Origin: Ctenosaura bakeri
Lineage: Eukaryota > Chordata > Lepidosauria > Squamata > Iguanidae
Reading direction: 5' to 3'
Assembly (NCBI GenBank): GCA_948474755.1
Contig: CAOLHI010001315.1
Location: 310,001 to 374,000 of the forward strand
DNA: 64,000 bases
The notes beneath the pieces were generated by a model. The model did not search any database. It saw only the letters and a list, made by a program, of their open reading frames with translations, and had not been told where the DNA came from. Position 1 is the stretch's first letter. Each line of letters starts with the position of its first letter. Positions 27,591 to 42,500 of this stretch are shown one piece after another. A program made the translations under genes and the position numbers.

Positions 27591-30500
27591 CTGGAAGTTC
27601 AGAAAACAGCACAAGTGAAACGGTCTGAAACTATAGGCCATCCACACCTAGAGGGATTGGGAAAGAACTGAGGCCATTTCTGCACTAGACTGTTGTAGTG
27701 TTATGATTCTACTTTCAACATCCTATGGAATCCTGGGGTTTGTAGTTTTTAAGGAGGGGCCAGTCAGCCCCTCCCAAAACTGCAAACCCCAGGATTCCAT
27801 AGGATGTCACAAGTGGAATCATAGCGCTATAACAGTCTAGTGCAGAAATGGCCTGAGAGTAGTTCTTTCTTGTGAGCAGTTCTTTCTTGGTATTGGGGGG
27901 AACTGGGTGCTTGCCCACCCACCACGGGCCATTGCAAAAATACACTTTTTGACGTCACACAAGAGCAATGCCTTTTGCCACTACGACAGCATAACATTAT
28001 TGCTGGAAAAGCCTAGGAACACAAAGGCCTCGCTTGCTTGCTAAGTACAGCACACTTTCCTCCTCCTGCTTGACACAGACTTAGCATCAACGGTGGGCCT
28101 ACCAGGCTCAGGATATGAATTGTTTTTATTTATTTCTGGCCTTTAGCTATTGTTTCTCGGCTGACCAGGGCCCCTGAGGCAATGTGCAAAGGATAAAAAC
28201 ATTTAAAGCATTGAATACATAGATAAAAACTTTAAAAACAAACTTATGTTCCCGATGGTCCTTACAAATACAGTCCACCCTCCACCTTGGTGAGTTTAAC
28301 ATTCACAGATTTGATTATTGGCAAGTTTTCCAATCCCTGCCCGCCCCCCAAGTGCTCCTTTTCTGGGGGAACCTTCCCTCTGGTGGCTCCCATCAGGCCA
28401 AAAAGCCCTTTAAAAACCCACCTCTGGTCCTCCTCCTCCACCAGCCACTGCCTAGCCAGCTAAGGGTACCTCATACCCCAATTTCTCAGCACCACAAACA
28501 CTCCCCTGAAGCCCCCCTCACATGTAAGAAAGGAGATGGACAAGACAGAGGAAGTAGAGGGCCACCGTGCCAACCTACCCCATTTCCCTCTCCTCTCCCT
28601 GATCTGGTTTGGACCCTGGTTGGCCCTTCTCCTTGCCATGCCTCAGCCCCCTTCCCACAGACAGATAGACATACACCTCTTGATATTTGTGGTTTTTCCA
28701 CTTCTGCAGGGGTCCTAAGCCCCTAACCCTGGTGAGTGTAAAGGGTCAACTGTAATTTAAAACCAGACAGTTTAAACAGCAGAGGAATTTCAAGGAGAAA
28801 AGACCATGTGGAACAGCACTGTCTTAGCTGTTTATCAGAAGCTCCAAAGAGATGGAGCCAGACTAACCTCCTTTGGCAGAGAATTCCATCATCATCATCA
28901 TTATTATTATTATTATTTATTTGTATCCCGCCTCTCCATATGGATCAAGGCAGCGAACAACTTACAAATAGCATGTATTTCGAAACATTTCTATACATGC
29001 CCCCAACAAGCTGGGTACTCATTTTACCAACCTGCGAAAGGATGGAAGGCTGAGTCAACCTTGGAGCCAGGCAGGATCAAACTCACAACCTTGTGGCTTG
29101 CAGTACTGGCATTTAACCACTGCGCCACCAGGGCTCCATCATGGGGGTCCCCCTACAGAGCAAACCCTGCCACACATGTACACACTAAGCTAGATGTCAA
29201 ATTTTGCTCAGGCTCATCTGGGAAGAGACGATCTTTCAGATATCCTGGCCTCTTTAGGGGCTGCAGAACAAAACCAGCACCTTGAATTGAGCTCAGAAAC
29301 CCATTGGAAGCCAGTGGAGTTCTTCTCAGACCGATGTTATCTGGTCTGTAATATGCACACCTGGGAAAAAGTCTGGCTACCACGTTTTGCCCTACTGCAG
29401 CGTCTGTACACTTTTCAAGGGCAGTCCCACACAGACCATGTTGCAATTGTCTAACTTTCAGTGACATAAACAGAGGGATATGTGACCCACGTTTGCAATA
29501 AGACAGGGAAGAAACCAGGGAGCAGCACAAGAGAAGCAAAGAAGGACAGGTTTGGAAGAAGTGTTTATTGGGGGTGGGTGGATCAGTACCCTTCCAAAAG
29601 AAGAGGGTATTGGTGTGGGGTGTAAAGAAGGAGAAGGAAGAGTCTCACCTCATGAATCTCTATCTGGGGATCAACATATTGGACATTGCTCAGCTTTGGA
29701 AGAGAAATCCCGACACCCAGGACAGCTGAAAAAGAAAAGATAGATGCAGTCAGTGGCTAGAATCCTCCTGGTGACTTAATGCTTGCATAACCAGCATTTA
29801 CACCAGCTTAAATCCTTTTTACACCATTGCACAAGAAGGTATTTAGTACCTCCTTGTCCAATACTTTCTTCCTGACTGCACAAAGACAGCCAGACAGCTC
29901 TGACCCCCTGCCTAGATGACCACTTACTGAGGCTGAGAATGTGACCTTCATGCCTGTGGATTCCTGGCAGCTTTTTCTTTTCCAGACCTCCAGTATCCTG
30001 GATTAGATCTCCTGTATTACACTCTCCCAGTATCAAAGAGGATCTTCCACAGCATCTCCACCTCAATGTGGCATATGATAGAGCACAGATGCTCTCCTTC
30101 ACCACTGGGGCTTCCCCATCTCTATCAGCCCCTGATGCTCTTAATTTGAGAATCTCTCTCCATGGCTGCTTACCTCGCAAGACTGAAATGGTTGCTGCAA
30201 TAGAGGTGGCCTATGTAATAGTGCCACATTCCGCCATGCCACTTGCCCTATCTCACATGAAGAAGTCCTGTGTTTGTGGGCCAACCACTGGATGAAAAGA
30301 ATATCTGCAAGGATGTCATATGAAAGATGGAGCAAGCTGTTTTCTGCTGCTCCAGGGAGCACAATATGGAACAATGGCTTCAAACTACAGTGCCCCCTCG
30401 TGTGATGCAACTTCAGCACAAACAAATCCAAGGTTGTGTAAAGCATTGTGTCCATGATCATCAATGGACACAACAGGCACAGGCCCACATGCAGGAAAAG

Positions 30501-33500
30501 AGGTTCCACCTAACCCTTAGGAAGAACTTCCTGACAGTAAGAACAGTTTGATAGTGAATCTGCTGCCCCTTTGAGGGGGGGTGGAGTCTCCTTTTTAAAC
30601 AGAGGCTGGATGGAGTGCTTTGGTCAGGAAGGGGTTGGACTGGATGGTCCTTGAGGTCTCTTCCACCTCTAGGATTCCATGACTCTATGAATTGCTTCCA
30701 ACATAACTGAGACTTAAAGTCAGATTGGGCAAGAAATCTATTACAACATGTGTGGACAACTGGCACATGACATTTCCCTCCCACAAACCTTGAAGAGATA
30801 CACCCCCCACCCCAAAAACTGAACTCCACCCCTACCAATGCCTCTTAACATCCTCTAGGGGCATGTCTTGCAACTTCACCATGTTTTTTTACTCTCCCTG
30901 GGCCATATTAGTCCAGGAGAGTCCTTGTTTACCCAATCAATAGGAATGCAGAAGTTGTGTTTCCTGTTGAAAAAAATTGCCTCTCCTAGGCCAGCATGAT
31001 AAGAACAGCCCCCATGGTCTTAGAGAGCTTTTAGGGTATGTGGGGGCAAGACCATTCCGTGGGGGGGGGGATAAAAAGAAAGAAAAAAATCACTGTGGGA
31101 TTGAGTTCCCAAAATGTTATTTGGTTTCCTTACCATTCAGATGAGCAAGGAAGGTCTTCTCCAATCCAGCGACAATCACTTGTCTCAGCTGGGAGATCTG
31201 CCAAAGGAGAAAAGGAATTGAAATTTTGGTGCTACATATGGAATCCCAAGAGAAGATCTGGATGGACACACACACACACACAAGCAAGAGGTGGCTTGGG
31301 ACATTTGTTCTCCTGCTATGATGCATAAATGTATAAGAACAAACACAGAAAGAGAATCAAAAGCCTCAAAAGTATCTATAATACTGACCCAGGACCAGTT
31401 TCTAATGGGAGAAACCCAAAAGGATGGGATGAAAAAAGAAGGAACTTAAGATTTATTAAGGGACTTATTACATGATGTCATTCCTCTTCTGTTGTTCTCC
31501 CAGTGGGAGACTGTTTGAAAACTGTTTCTTTTATCAACACACAAAACAAACCCCATTAATGACCTCCTTTGTAAAAGGAACACTTTCCAAGCAGTCTCCA
31601 CTGCATGAACAACAGAAGAAGAAAAAAGGTAATGTGATAAGTCCAAGCCAAAGGGCTTTTCTACACTTTCGGGGGAAACGGGGCAGTTCATTACTCACCG
31701 GACTGGCACGCTCCCCCCGACAATCCACGCTGATCCGGAGCATCACGCACCCGTGCTACACACTCTCCGGGGATGAAAATGGAGGCTTCCAGTTGGTGGA
31801 GGCTGTCCACCAACCGGAGAAGCTCACCAGCTGGAAGCCCGCCCCCGGAAGATCTGCAGCAGCCTTGCGCTGGCGCGAGCCTGCACATCTCCACATTAGC
31901 ACAGCGACGGACTGGGGCGTGTCGAGCTATTGAAAGTCCTCTTTTAATCGGTCTTTCAATAGCACGGGGAACCACCAGTTCTGGTCGTTCTGGAGTGGTC
32001 TGAAATCCGGACATACAATAAGTAGTCTGGACCCAGTTAGCCCCCAAGTGCAGAAGTCCTCGCTGAAGGACACGCTGCCCCGTTTTAAAAATAAAAGGCG
32101 GAAAAGGTCAAAGACAGTACCTGCTGTTGTGTGCCTTTAGATTGTTTCCAGCTTATGGTGATCCTAAGGCAAACCTACCACAGGGTCTTCCTGGGGCTGA
32201 AAGTGTGTGATGCGCCCAAGGTCACCTGGTGGGTTTCTGTGGCCAAGCAGAAAATCAAACTCTGGTCTCCTATGTCATAGATCATTTCTGCACTAGACTG
32301 TTATAGTGCTATTGTTCCACTTTCAATATCCTATGGAATTATGGATTTGCCTTTGAGGCCCCTCCCTAAACTGCAAACCCCAGGATTCCATAGGATGTTG
32401 AAAGTGAAATCATAGCGCTATAAGTGGAAATGGCCATAGTCCAACACTCAAACCACAACACTAGTATCCTGCTGTAATTGTGAGATTTCCTTGCCTTATC
32501 TGATACAGCCCTGACACCAAAATAACAAAGAAAATCCTGGGCCAAAGATAAAAGATGTGAAAAATACCATGGGGTTTTTTTTCCTGTTAATGCTGCAGAC
32601 ACCTGCTGTTGCATATAAATATCCTGTAATATCTGGCATTTCAGAAAAAGAGAAAATAACAGACATTTACCTGTGCGACTTCCAAACTAGAAGAAACTAC
32701 ATCCAGACCAACAGCTCTGCAAGAGAAACCAGGAGGAGGCAACAAGTGCTTGTTACTATGAAAACAAGATTTATTGAGCAAATTCTCTTAAAATCAGGGA
32801 TGTAAATCTTTGCTTGTTTCCTTTTTTAATGCAAGAGCAAATAATTTCCAAAGTTTCCTTCCTACAGAGTCAGATTCTGAGAGCTTTTCCACATTTTTCA
32901 GTTATTTACCATACTTTGGTATCTTTTTGCAAAAAAACAGAAAGACAGGAAAAAAACGCTTTGGGCTGAAAAAAATGGTTTTGTGCAATTAAAAAAAAAA
33001 GACCACAACACTTTGCATAGGAAACAGTGTTTTCCTCACAAGATAAAAGGTTAGTTTTCTTGAAAATCACATCACAATGCCACCAGACAAATGTGAACAT
33101 AGAACCTGTCCAGAGAAGGGAAATCAAAATTGTAAAAGGCCTGGAAACCATGAAGCCCTGTGAGGAGCAGGTTCATCAGATGGGTATGTCTAGCCTAGAG
33201 AAGAAGTGAATGGGTGACACAAAATGCTTATATATTTGAAGGAACAAGCTTGTCTTCTGCTGCTGTAGAAACTAAGGCCATTTCTGCACTAGACTGTTAT
33301 AGTGCCATTATTCCACTTTCAACATTCTATGGAATCCTGGGGTTTGCAGTTCAGGGAGGGACCTCAAAGGCCTCTGATTCCTCCTATCCTCCTTAAACTG
33401 CAAACCCCAGGATTCCATAGGATGTTGAAAGTGAAATAAGCCACTCCTCATAGGGCTTCATGGCTTCCAGACCCTTCACCATTTTGGTCACCCTCCTCTT

Positions 33501-36500
33501 GACACACTCCAGCTTGTTGATCTCCTTCTTGAACTGAGGTGCCCAGAACTGGACACAGTACTCCAAATTAGGTCTGACCAATGCAGAATAGAGTGGTACC
33601 ATCACCTCCCTAGATCTAGACACCATACTCCTATTGATGCAACCAAGAATCACGCTGGCTTTCTTGGCTGCCACATCACACTGCTGACTCATGTTCGGCC
33701 TGTATTCTACCAAGACTCCTGGATCGCTCTCACACGTACTGTTATCCAGCCACATGTCCCCCATTCTAAATTTGTGTATTCCATTTTTTGTGCCTAAGTG
33801 CAGAACCTTCCATTTCTCTCTGTTGAAATTCATTTTGTTAGCTTTGGCGCAGCTCTCCAATCTGTCAAGGTCGTTTTGAATGTTGATCCTGTCCTCTGGG
33901 GTATTAGAAACCACCCTCAATTTGGTATCATCTGCAAATTTGATCAGCATGTCCTCCGCTCCTTCATCCAAGTCATTGATGAAGATGTTGAATAGCTCTG
34001 GGCCCAGGACAGAACCCTGTGGCACCCCACTAGTCGCTTCTCTCCAGGATGAAAAGCAGCCATTGGTGAGCACCCTTTGAGTTTGGTCGGTCAACCAATT
34101 CCAAATCCACCTAACAGTAGCCCTGTCCAGCCTGCATTTTACTAGTTTATTTGTAAGAATGTCATGTGGAACTTTATCAAAAGCCTTACTGACGTCAAGA
34201 TATGCTACCTCTCCAGCATTCTCTTTGTCTATCAAGCTTATAACCCTATCATAACAAGAGATCAGATTAGTCTGGCATGACTTGTTTCTGAGAAACCCAC
34301 CTGGCTTTTAGTGATTATGGCATTGCTTTCTGAGTAATTACAAACTGACTGTTTAATTATCTGCTCTAGAATCTTTCCTGGTATTGATGTCAGGCTGAGT
34401 GGGCAACAGTTATTAGGGTCCTCTTTTTTCCCTTCTTGAAGATGGGGATGACATTTGCCCTCCTCCAGTCTGCTGGGACTTCTCCTGTTCTCCAAGAGTT
34501 CTGAAAGATTACTGCAAGTGGTTCAGAAATTACTTCTGCCAGTTCTTTTAATATCCTTGGATGTAATTCATCTGGCCCTGGAGACTTGAATTCATCTAAT
34601 TTAGCTAGATATTCCTGTACTACTTCTTGACTTATTCTATGCTGCACTTCCCTCACTGAGGGAAGTGCAGCTCGCCCTTGCAAAGCATCCTTGCAAAGAA
34701 CTCACCCTTGCAAAGCGGCTGAGACCTTAAGGCTTGTTATTGTGACATCCAGCTTGAGCGCTAAGCTCAGATCCTGCAGACAGGAGAAGAAAGGAAGGTT
34801 AGCTGTCTGGTAGGAATATTTTGCACTGAATGCCTCCAAAAAGGGAGGGGAAGCCTTTTCCCAGCAACGTCCATGTGATTTCCAGCAAAACTTCTTGGAA
34901 TCCATATTCTGGCATGCGGTGGAGTCTGAGACCAAGGCGGGTGTGACCAAAAGACAGCTTGAGCCAAATATGCAAAGTGGACTGATACACCTCTATTCCA
35001 AGAGAGCCATTTTATATAGTAGTTGGGTGGGTGTGATGAAAACTGTCCCAATCCTGCAATGTGATCATTAACAGAAGTTGTGTAAAGCTGATGTGGATGC
35101 CCAGAGTTTAGGAAATTACCTTTGGGGGCCTGAATCTTATTGGTCAATCTAACGACAGCAAACTCACTCACTGAATTAATGGAATTTGCATAAGTGTTGA
35201 CTCAACATTCAGGCATCCATTCAATAGGTCTACTTTAGTAGGAATTATGAAAAGGATGTTGGCCTTGGACTACAACTCCCAGAATCCTTCAGCTAGCTTA
35301 GCTAGTGGCAAGGCTGTCTTGGAGATATTGGAGCTGCAATCCAAAAAAGCAACTTTTCCAGATCCTGGATGTATACCTGCATCACAATGTTCCTCCAAGC
35401 CCAGCTGGGATGTAACAAAGCATAAGAATTTGTGTTGGAAAACTTCAACATTCAAAAATCAGGCTGAATGAATCAAAATCAGAGCTTGGAAGGTTGATTT
35501 TTAAACAGAACTAGTTACTTTACTTATTAGCCTTATCACCCAACAGGTTATTTCTTTTTAATGTAACTTGAGACCAGAAAGACTGCTTGTTGATTGACTT
35601 GTTACACGTTCCCATTACTATTGCTATTCTGCCTTGGACAAAAACAGAAAAATGCCCTTTGGTTCCCCCCTTGTGGCCAATTCAGATATTACACCTTGAA
35701 AAATCTGAGAAAAATGAGGGGGGGATAGAAAACCATTCTATTCCAGCTGCAGAATAAGATGGCCATCCATGTGACTCTTTCTTCCCCCTTCTACCATTGG
35801 TCAGTCAGTCTACACACCTAGTAATGAGCAACAAGTAGACAACTCACTCCTCTTCCACTGAAAGTAGTGATTAACAATCATGGCAGTTACAAGTAAAAAT
35901 TAAGTCTTTTCCCACTTGGGGCACTGAGAATTAAGTAATTGCAAAGTAAATCATTAACTAAATGAGTTACTTCCTAGCTCTCATCACAATTTTTCTCTGG
36001 GGAAGTCTCACTTAGATAGACGAACAAGAACAACAGGCACTGGGATCATACTCACCACCCCCAGAGTGCAGAGGGTCTGGCTCAGCGAGGAAGATCCAGA
36101 TGTGTCCACTACCAGCTGGACAGAGGGACTGAGACGCAGGAGAGCCGCACCCTCTTGGAAGCTAATGATGGGGAATTTGCTGAGCACCACATTGAGTCCA
36201 ACAGCAACTTCCTGTGGATATCTTTGCCTGATCTACAGTGGGAATGGGAAGAAGGAGGCAGGGAGGGTTGGTTATTTGTACTGTTGTGGTCAATGTACAT
36301 CTGAAGCCACTTTGCATCAAAGGAAGCCCTTGGTACCATTCGCTCACGATTGTTCACTCTCACCATCAGTGGTTCATAGAACCATAGAGTTGGAAGAGTC
36401 CAGAAGGGCCATCAAGTTCAACCACCTGCCGTGCAAGAATACACTATCAAAACATTCCCGACAGATGGCCAATCCAGCCTCTGTTTGAAAACCTCCAAAG

Positions 36501-39500
36501 AAGGAGGAGACTCCACCACACTCCCAGAAGGGTACCCTCATATTTTTTTCTCATTCTTCTTTAGCTGGAGGTTCTTGTCGCCATTATGTGTCTTCAAGTT
36601 GACTTTAACTTTATGGGGATCCTATCCTAGGGTTATCTTGGCAAGATTTCTTCAAAGGACATTTTTCATTGCCTTCCTCTTAAGCTGAGAGAGTGTGACT
36701 TGCCCAAGGTCACCCAGTGGGTTTCCAGGCTGAGCAGGGAACACTGGTCTTCCAGAGTCTTAGGCCCTTTCTGCACCTTACCTTTTTCCAGTGCTGGGGT
36801 GCAGGGATCGCACGAGCAGCCTCCGGCAAGAGGCTCTCATGTCCCTGCTGCTTCAGCTCTGCACGAGCCTGCCTGCTCACGCAAGAGCCTCACCTCTTCC
36901 TTCCTTCCACAGCGCAGCCTGGAAGTTTCCCAGGCTGCACTGGGGCAGGAAGCGTGACTGGTGCAGCTCCGGAGGCTACACACACCAGGTAAGTGCACGC
37001 GGGGCCCGGGAGCAATGCGCAATTGCTCACCATTTTCAGCTTCCAGCTGAAAATGAAAAGATGCACAATTGGTGCCTGCCAGCCCCTGGAGCATCGCACA
37101 ATTGTGAGTGTATCGTGCAAATTGCTCCTCGCAGTCGCTCAATGCTCCAGGTGCCCTTTTGCATGGCAAATGCCATGCGCAAGTACTCAAAACACTACAC
37201 CATGCTGGAGTTTAATTATTGTTATATGTCTCAAGATTGACTTCAATGTATGGCAACCCTATTAGAAGCTTGCCATTGCCTTCCCCTATGGCAGAAACAA
37301 TGCAATTTGCCTGAAGTCACCCAGTGGGTTTCCATGGCAGAGCACAGGATTTGAATCCCATCTCCTGGAGTTCAGGGTTGAAATCCCTGTTGCAGGAGAA
37401 AACAAATATTTTTGTGCAATATTCTACCTGTATTCAAGCATCCTGATGTGTCACAGAGGAATTTCTTTATGCAGAACAACAAAATTTCTTGGGGGAAAAA
37501 ACCTTCCTGCACAGAAAACACTGTTTCCTATATACTGTATAAAAACATTTTTTGGGACAAGTGCTGTTCTAGCACTCTTCCTGAAAGGATTGCCCAACTG
37601 TCAGGAAAGCCATTTTTTGACCAGGAAAGAATAATAGAGAATATTCTTTCCAACCCTACATTCTGCATCAGACAAAAATGTCCAGCCATTTCTGTGGAGG
37701 AATGTATCCATGCTTAAGACACCAATAGGAGTCCAACCAGTAAATTCTCACTTGGAGATGCCCAAATATTCAAAGGCAGTTTTGCTCCCATGATGGATTA
37801 GTCGTAGAAGAGTTCTTTCAAAACAGCATCACTTACCGATGGGATGGCAAGTTCCAACATGGAGGTGGTGAGGTGGTACCTTCTGACATTCTGCAGAGAA
37901 GCAAAAATTTTCAGTATTACACTTTGGGAATGACCAGGAAGTGATGTAAGAACAGAAGAAGAGCCCCAAATTTGGACCAGAGCAATGACTTACTTAAGTC
38001 CAGCATCCTGCTTCTGGTGGTAGCCACACAAGTGAGAGATGAAGGCAAAATCATCTTCCATTTCCCATCTCCCATCAAGCCAATATACAGAAGCTTCTGA
38101 CCCCAAAGGTGGGTAGCATATATTCAACACAATTAGCTCTCATTGCCCTTTTGCCACACCTCTCCTGATTGGATTACATGTAGCAACCAGGAGTTGTGCA
38201 GTAAACAGTGCAGACAAGCAAACTCTGCTTTGGTTTGAGCACATTTGCACCCAGATCCTGGCGCACAGTCAACAGTTAGCCATGGTTACATGTACGGCTG
38301 AAGCAGTTCTCAATTGGTCCATGGCATAACCTGGTATGATAAGGACCTAACTCTACCCAAACTACCACAGGGCTGACACTCTAGATCAGGGTGGGACACA
38401 TGGTAGGTCTGGTGGACACATTTATAACACAGACAAATGCTGAAAAACATGTAATGGAATCCATGGGGGGAAAGAAAAGAGGAAAGAAGTCTCCAAGTGC
38501 TCTGTAGATGGTCTTTATTTATTATTTGAAATGTGTTTCAACCTACATAATTTTTCCAATGGCCTTCTTCAGGGGCTATATATGAAAACAAATATAAATA
38601 CAAATAACGAAAATCAAAAGGACAACACATAATTACAGATAACATCTACCAAAAAAAGTTGTAATGAAGTTTGTGTTCTGCATATTGCTTAAAAGCCTAT
38701 AGAAACCAATATTTGCAACTAGCAATAGAAATGTCTGGAGCTGAAAAAAAACTCTTTCTACTTGTTGGACCGACAAACAACTAAAGAACCAGACTTGAAG
38801 CATTTATTTATTTATTTGTTTGTTTGTTTGTTTTATGGATGTTATTGTAATTAGCTGTTGTTCTTTGGATATTTAATGTGTCATTTGTATTTCTGTTTGT
38901 TTTTGTACAGCACCTGAGGACAGCCAATGAAACAATTGCATAAGCCAATATATACTGGGTTTGTTTCAAATAATAAAAACTATCTAAAGAGCACTTGGAC
39001 TTTTCTCTCCCCTTTTTTTCTGTGGACACTTTTCTGCCCTGGGAAACTTTAGGGGCCACAAGGACTATCAAAAATAAAAATAAAAAAAACCAAACAGGTT
39101 GCAGGTCCACTTCTAGTTTTTTAAAAATGGACACGTTTGATGCTAAATGGTACAGGGAGGCTTTGAAATCTTTTTTAAAAGACAAACAGTTGCACATGGA
39201 TGCTGCCAGGAATAACATTCTCCTTCTTTTGGGGACACAAAGAGCTCAATCTGGAGGTTTTGGAGGTATTGAGGGCCACAAAAACATCCTGCGACCTGCA
39301 GTTTGTCCCACCACCATTACTCCAGATCCCCCCATGGCGGGATAATGGTCTCCTAGACAGAGATACACCCGAGCCCAGCACCCTGAACAGGGGCAAACAA
39401 AGGAAATAGAACTGTGCATGTGCCACTCATCTCCTGTCCTAACAGATATGACAAGGACATAAGGAGGATGGGAACAGGAAAGTGGGTTCTCCCCTTCATT

Positions 39501-42500
39501 CCTATCAGCCCATATTTTCCCAACCTTGAACTGCCAAATTCTATCTCTCAGGGTCTACCATACAAAAACTTTAGGGATCCTCCCCTTATCCGCAGTCTCA
39601 CTTTCCATGGTTTCCCATGGACATAAAATGTCAAATGAAAAATATAAGCAGCCAAGTGACAGCACCCATACGGCCTCTTCTGGCTCCTGCCACCCACACC
39701 TTGCCTGCCTGTCCCCTCCCCACTTTAACCACCCTTCCACCAACACCACCAGGGGAAGTGGCTCTGGCATCAGCGGAAGTAGCCCTCTAACTTCTCGGAG
39801 ACCGTAGAGAGGCTTCATGCTACCCAATACTCTAGGGTTCAGTACTATCCATGGTTTCAGGTATCTGGGGGTGGGGTCTTGGAACATATTCCCCATGGGT
39901 AAGGGGGGATTACTGTAACCCACACTGGAGAGGTGTTAATATTTGGACATGATGCTGAGAAGAAGCTCATAACCCATCTACTTGGTGGCAGAGGCAACAC
40001 CCTCTACAAGGACTCAGCACCTTGGATAACTCCTAGAAAGTTCAGACACTGGTCATTTCCGCACTAGCCTGTTATAGCACGATGATTCCACTTTCAACCT
40101 CCTCTGGAATCCTGGGGTTTGCAGTTTTGGGAGGGGCCAGCCAGCCCCTCCCAAAACTGCAAACCCCAGGATTCCAGAGGATATTGAAAGTGGAATCATC
40201 GCGCTGTAAGAGTGTAGTGAGGAAATGGCCCTAAACATGGAGCCAATCTCCCACTGATGTGGGAGCCATCAGCCACCACTGGCAGAGTCTGCTATGCAAG
40301 TAACACTCAAGAAAAGATGGTTGTTTTGAACCCCACCCTTCTACCAACCGATGGGTCTCGAATGTTGTAATTAAGGGCTCCAGATTGTTTCAAGGTGGCA
40401 AACAGATTGGCGAGCAGGTGCTCCGAAATGCCCAGGTTCACCATGGAGTTTCCAGAATTCGTCTGAGGAGGTGGCAGAGAGAAAGGGGGCAGGGATCCAG
40501 AGGAGACATCAATGGACTTTCCCAACAACGCGAAGGCAGCCTGTGGGGACATCAGAAGAAGGGGAGAGTCATTTTTCATCAAATTTTGCCTCAGAATGGA
40601 CCATCGGTCTCCCACAGATCCTTAGTCAGAAGAGCTTGTAAGCCTTTTTGAGGAGAAAGCACTTACATTTAAATCTAGATCAATGTAATCACTGGTGATC
40701 TCAGGTGAGTCCAGCATGGAGTACTGGAGCTGGGACGTGGGGTTGAGGGAATTCACACCTGGAATTCACAAGGAATTTGGTTACACCGAAGAAGCTACAG
40801 ATTGGTTTTTGTTGTCTTAATGGTCTCAGCAACTTTATCCTCAGGATTGTGAAAGCCAGTGGTTAAAGTGTTGGACTGGAAGGTGGGACAGCCAGGCTCT
40901 AGACCCCCGCTTCAGTCATGAAACTTGTTGGGCAACCTTGGGCCAGTCACTGTGACCCAGCATGGCCTACATACCAGGGTTGCTATTGTTGGAAGCAAAG
41001 AGGCAACAACACTTGTATAAAGTGACGAGTGATAGGAAATTCCAGAGACCATGCCTACCCTTTTGTTTCATCTCTCTGTTTCTTCCTTAGATCTATATAC
41101 TCAAGTCTTTTTTTGCCTCCTTTCTGCCTACAGAGTTCACTTTCTCCCTTCTTGCATAGAATCATAGAATCATAGAAATGTAGAGTTGGGAGAGACCCCA
41201 GAGGCCATCCAGTCCAACCCCCTTCAGCCATGCAGGAACACCCTCAAAGCACTCCCTTTGACAGATGGCCATCCAGCCTCTGCTTAAAAACCTCCAAGGA
41301 AGGAGACTCCACTACACTCCAAGGCAGCAGATTCCACTGCCGGACAGCCCTGACCGTCAGGAAGTTCTTCCTGAGGTTCAGGTGGAATTTCCTTTCCTGC
41401 AGCTTGAATCCATTGCTCCTTGCCCTGGTCTCTGCAGCAGCAGAAAACAAGCCCTCTCCATAAGTCTTTTTTTTCCTCCCTTTGCCTGAGAAGAGAGCAT
41501 CCATGAGGTTCCTGCCTTAGGACAGCTTACATCCATACGTGAGAACCAGCTTTTAGAGGCTCTTCTACTGAAATTTAGGTAATCTCCTTTTGTCTATACC
41601 CTTTCCTATCCCAAGATGGATTTCCTGAAACAATAGCTGTAGGTTTTCCCTTTTTTTTAACCTTACAAGAGTATCCTGAGTATTTTCTCTGATTGCTACA
41701 GCAGGCTCCTATTGCACTGGAAATGCTGCACTCTGCTTGATGTTGTCGTGTGCCTTCAAGTCGTTTCTGACTTCCATCAACCCTAAGGTGAACCTATGTC
41801 ATACTGAGTTTATTTCCAGCCTCCCCAAGCCTGACTTCTACCCTTGAAAAGGAGCAGGAAATTCCCCCAGCATTCACTAATTCTCTCTTGCTGCCACCAC
41901 CCACTAAATTCTGAATTAACTGAACAGTACAGTGGGACCCTGCTCAGCGGATTGTCAATCTCTATGACCTTCTCTCTCACCTCCCCCTTCTGAATGAGAG
42001 AATCCTATCCAAGCGTGTGCCGAAGAATGGCGTGGGAATGGAGAGGAAACAGAGGTTTTACAGAAAAGCATTTATTTCAAGGCATGCAAATAAACAAGAC
42101 AATACTACACACGAGCGGCTCCCCCCTCCCAGGTACGCTTAAGTTACAAGTAGTTATAAAAACAAATATATTCTTTAGATCAGCCAACCTCCAAAATTAT
42201 AAACAGCCCTAACACGACTAACTACCTAATATTCTAGCTACTCACATTTGGGTTCACAGGCTTAGATGGTCTAGGAGAGGAATGTGACCAGGAGGTGAGG
42301 CCTGGGCCTGCAGCCTACGACTGGCACAGATCCATCTCTAGGAGGTTCCTTTGTTGACTCTCTGCCACATGGCCTCTCAAGGATCTTTATAACTTCTCCC
42401 TGAGAAGCATCTGGAAGCATCTCCAAGATGCTCACCAATTTTCCTTTGATTGGGCAATTCTCCCCCTGTGACCTGGGAGGCTGACCCACAATAAAAATGT

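Noticed and set aside
33393..34683. Reverse-transcriptase ORFs that could be read as a host gene
   Set aside because: They are CR1 LINE, frameshifted and intronic, with the same protein repeated across the window.
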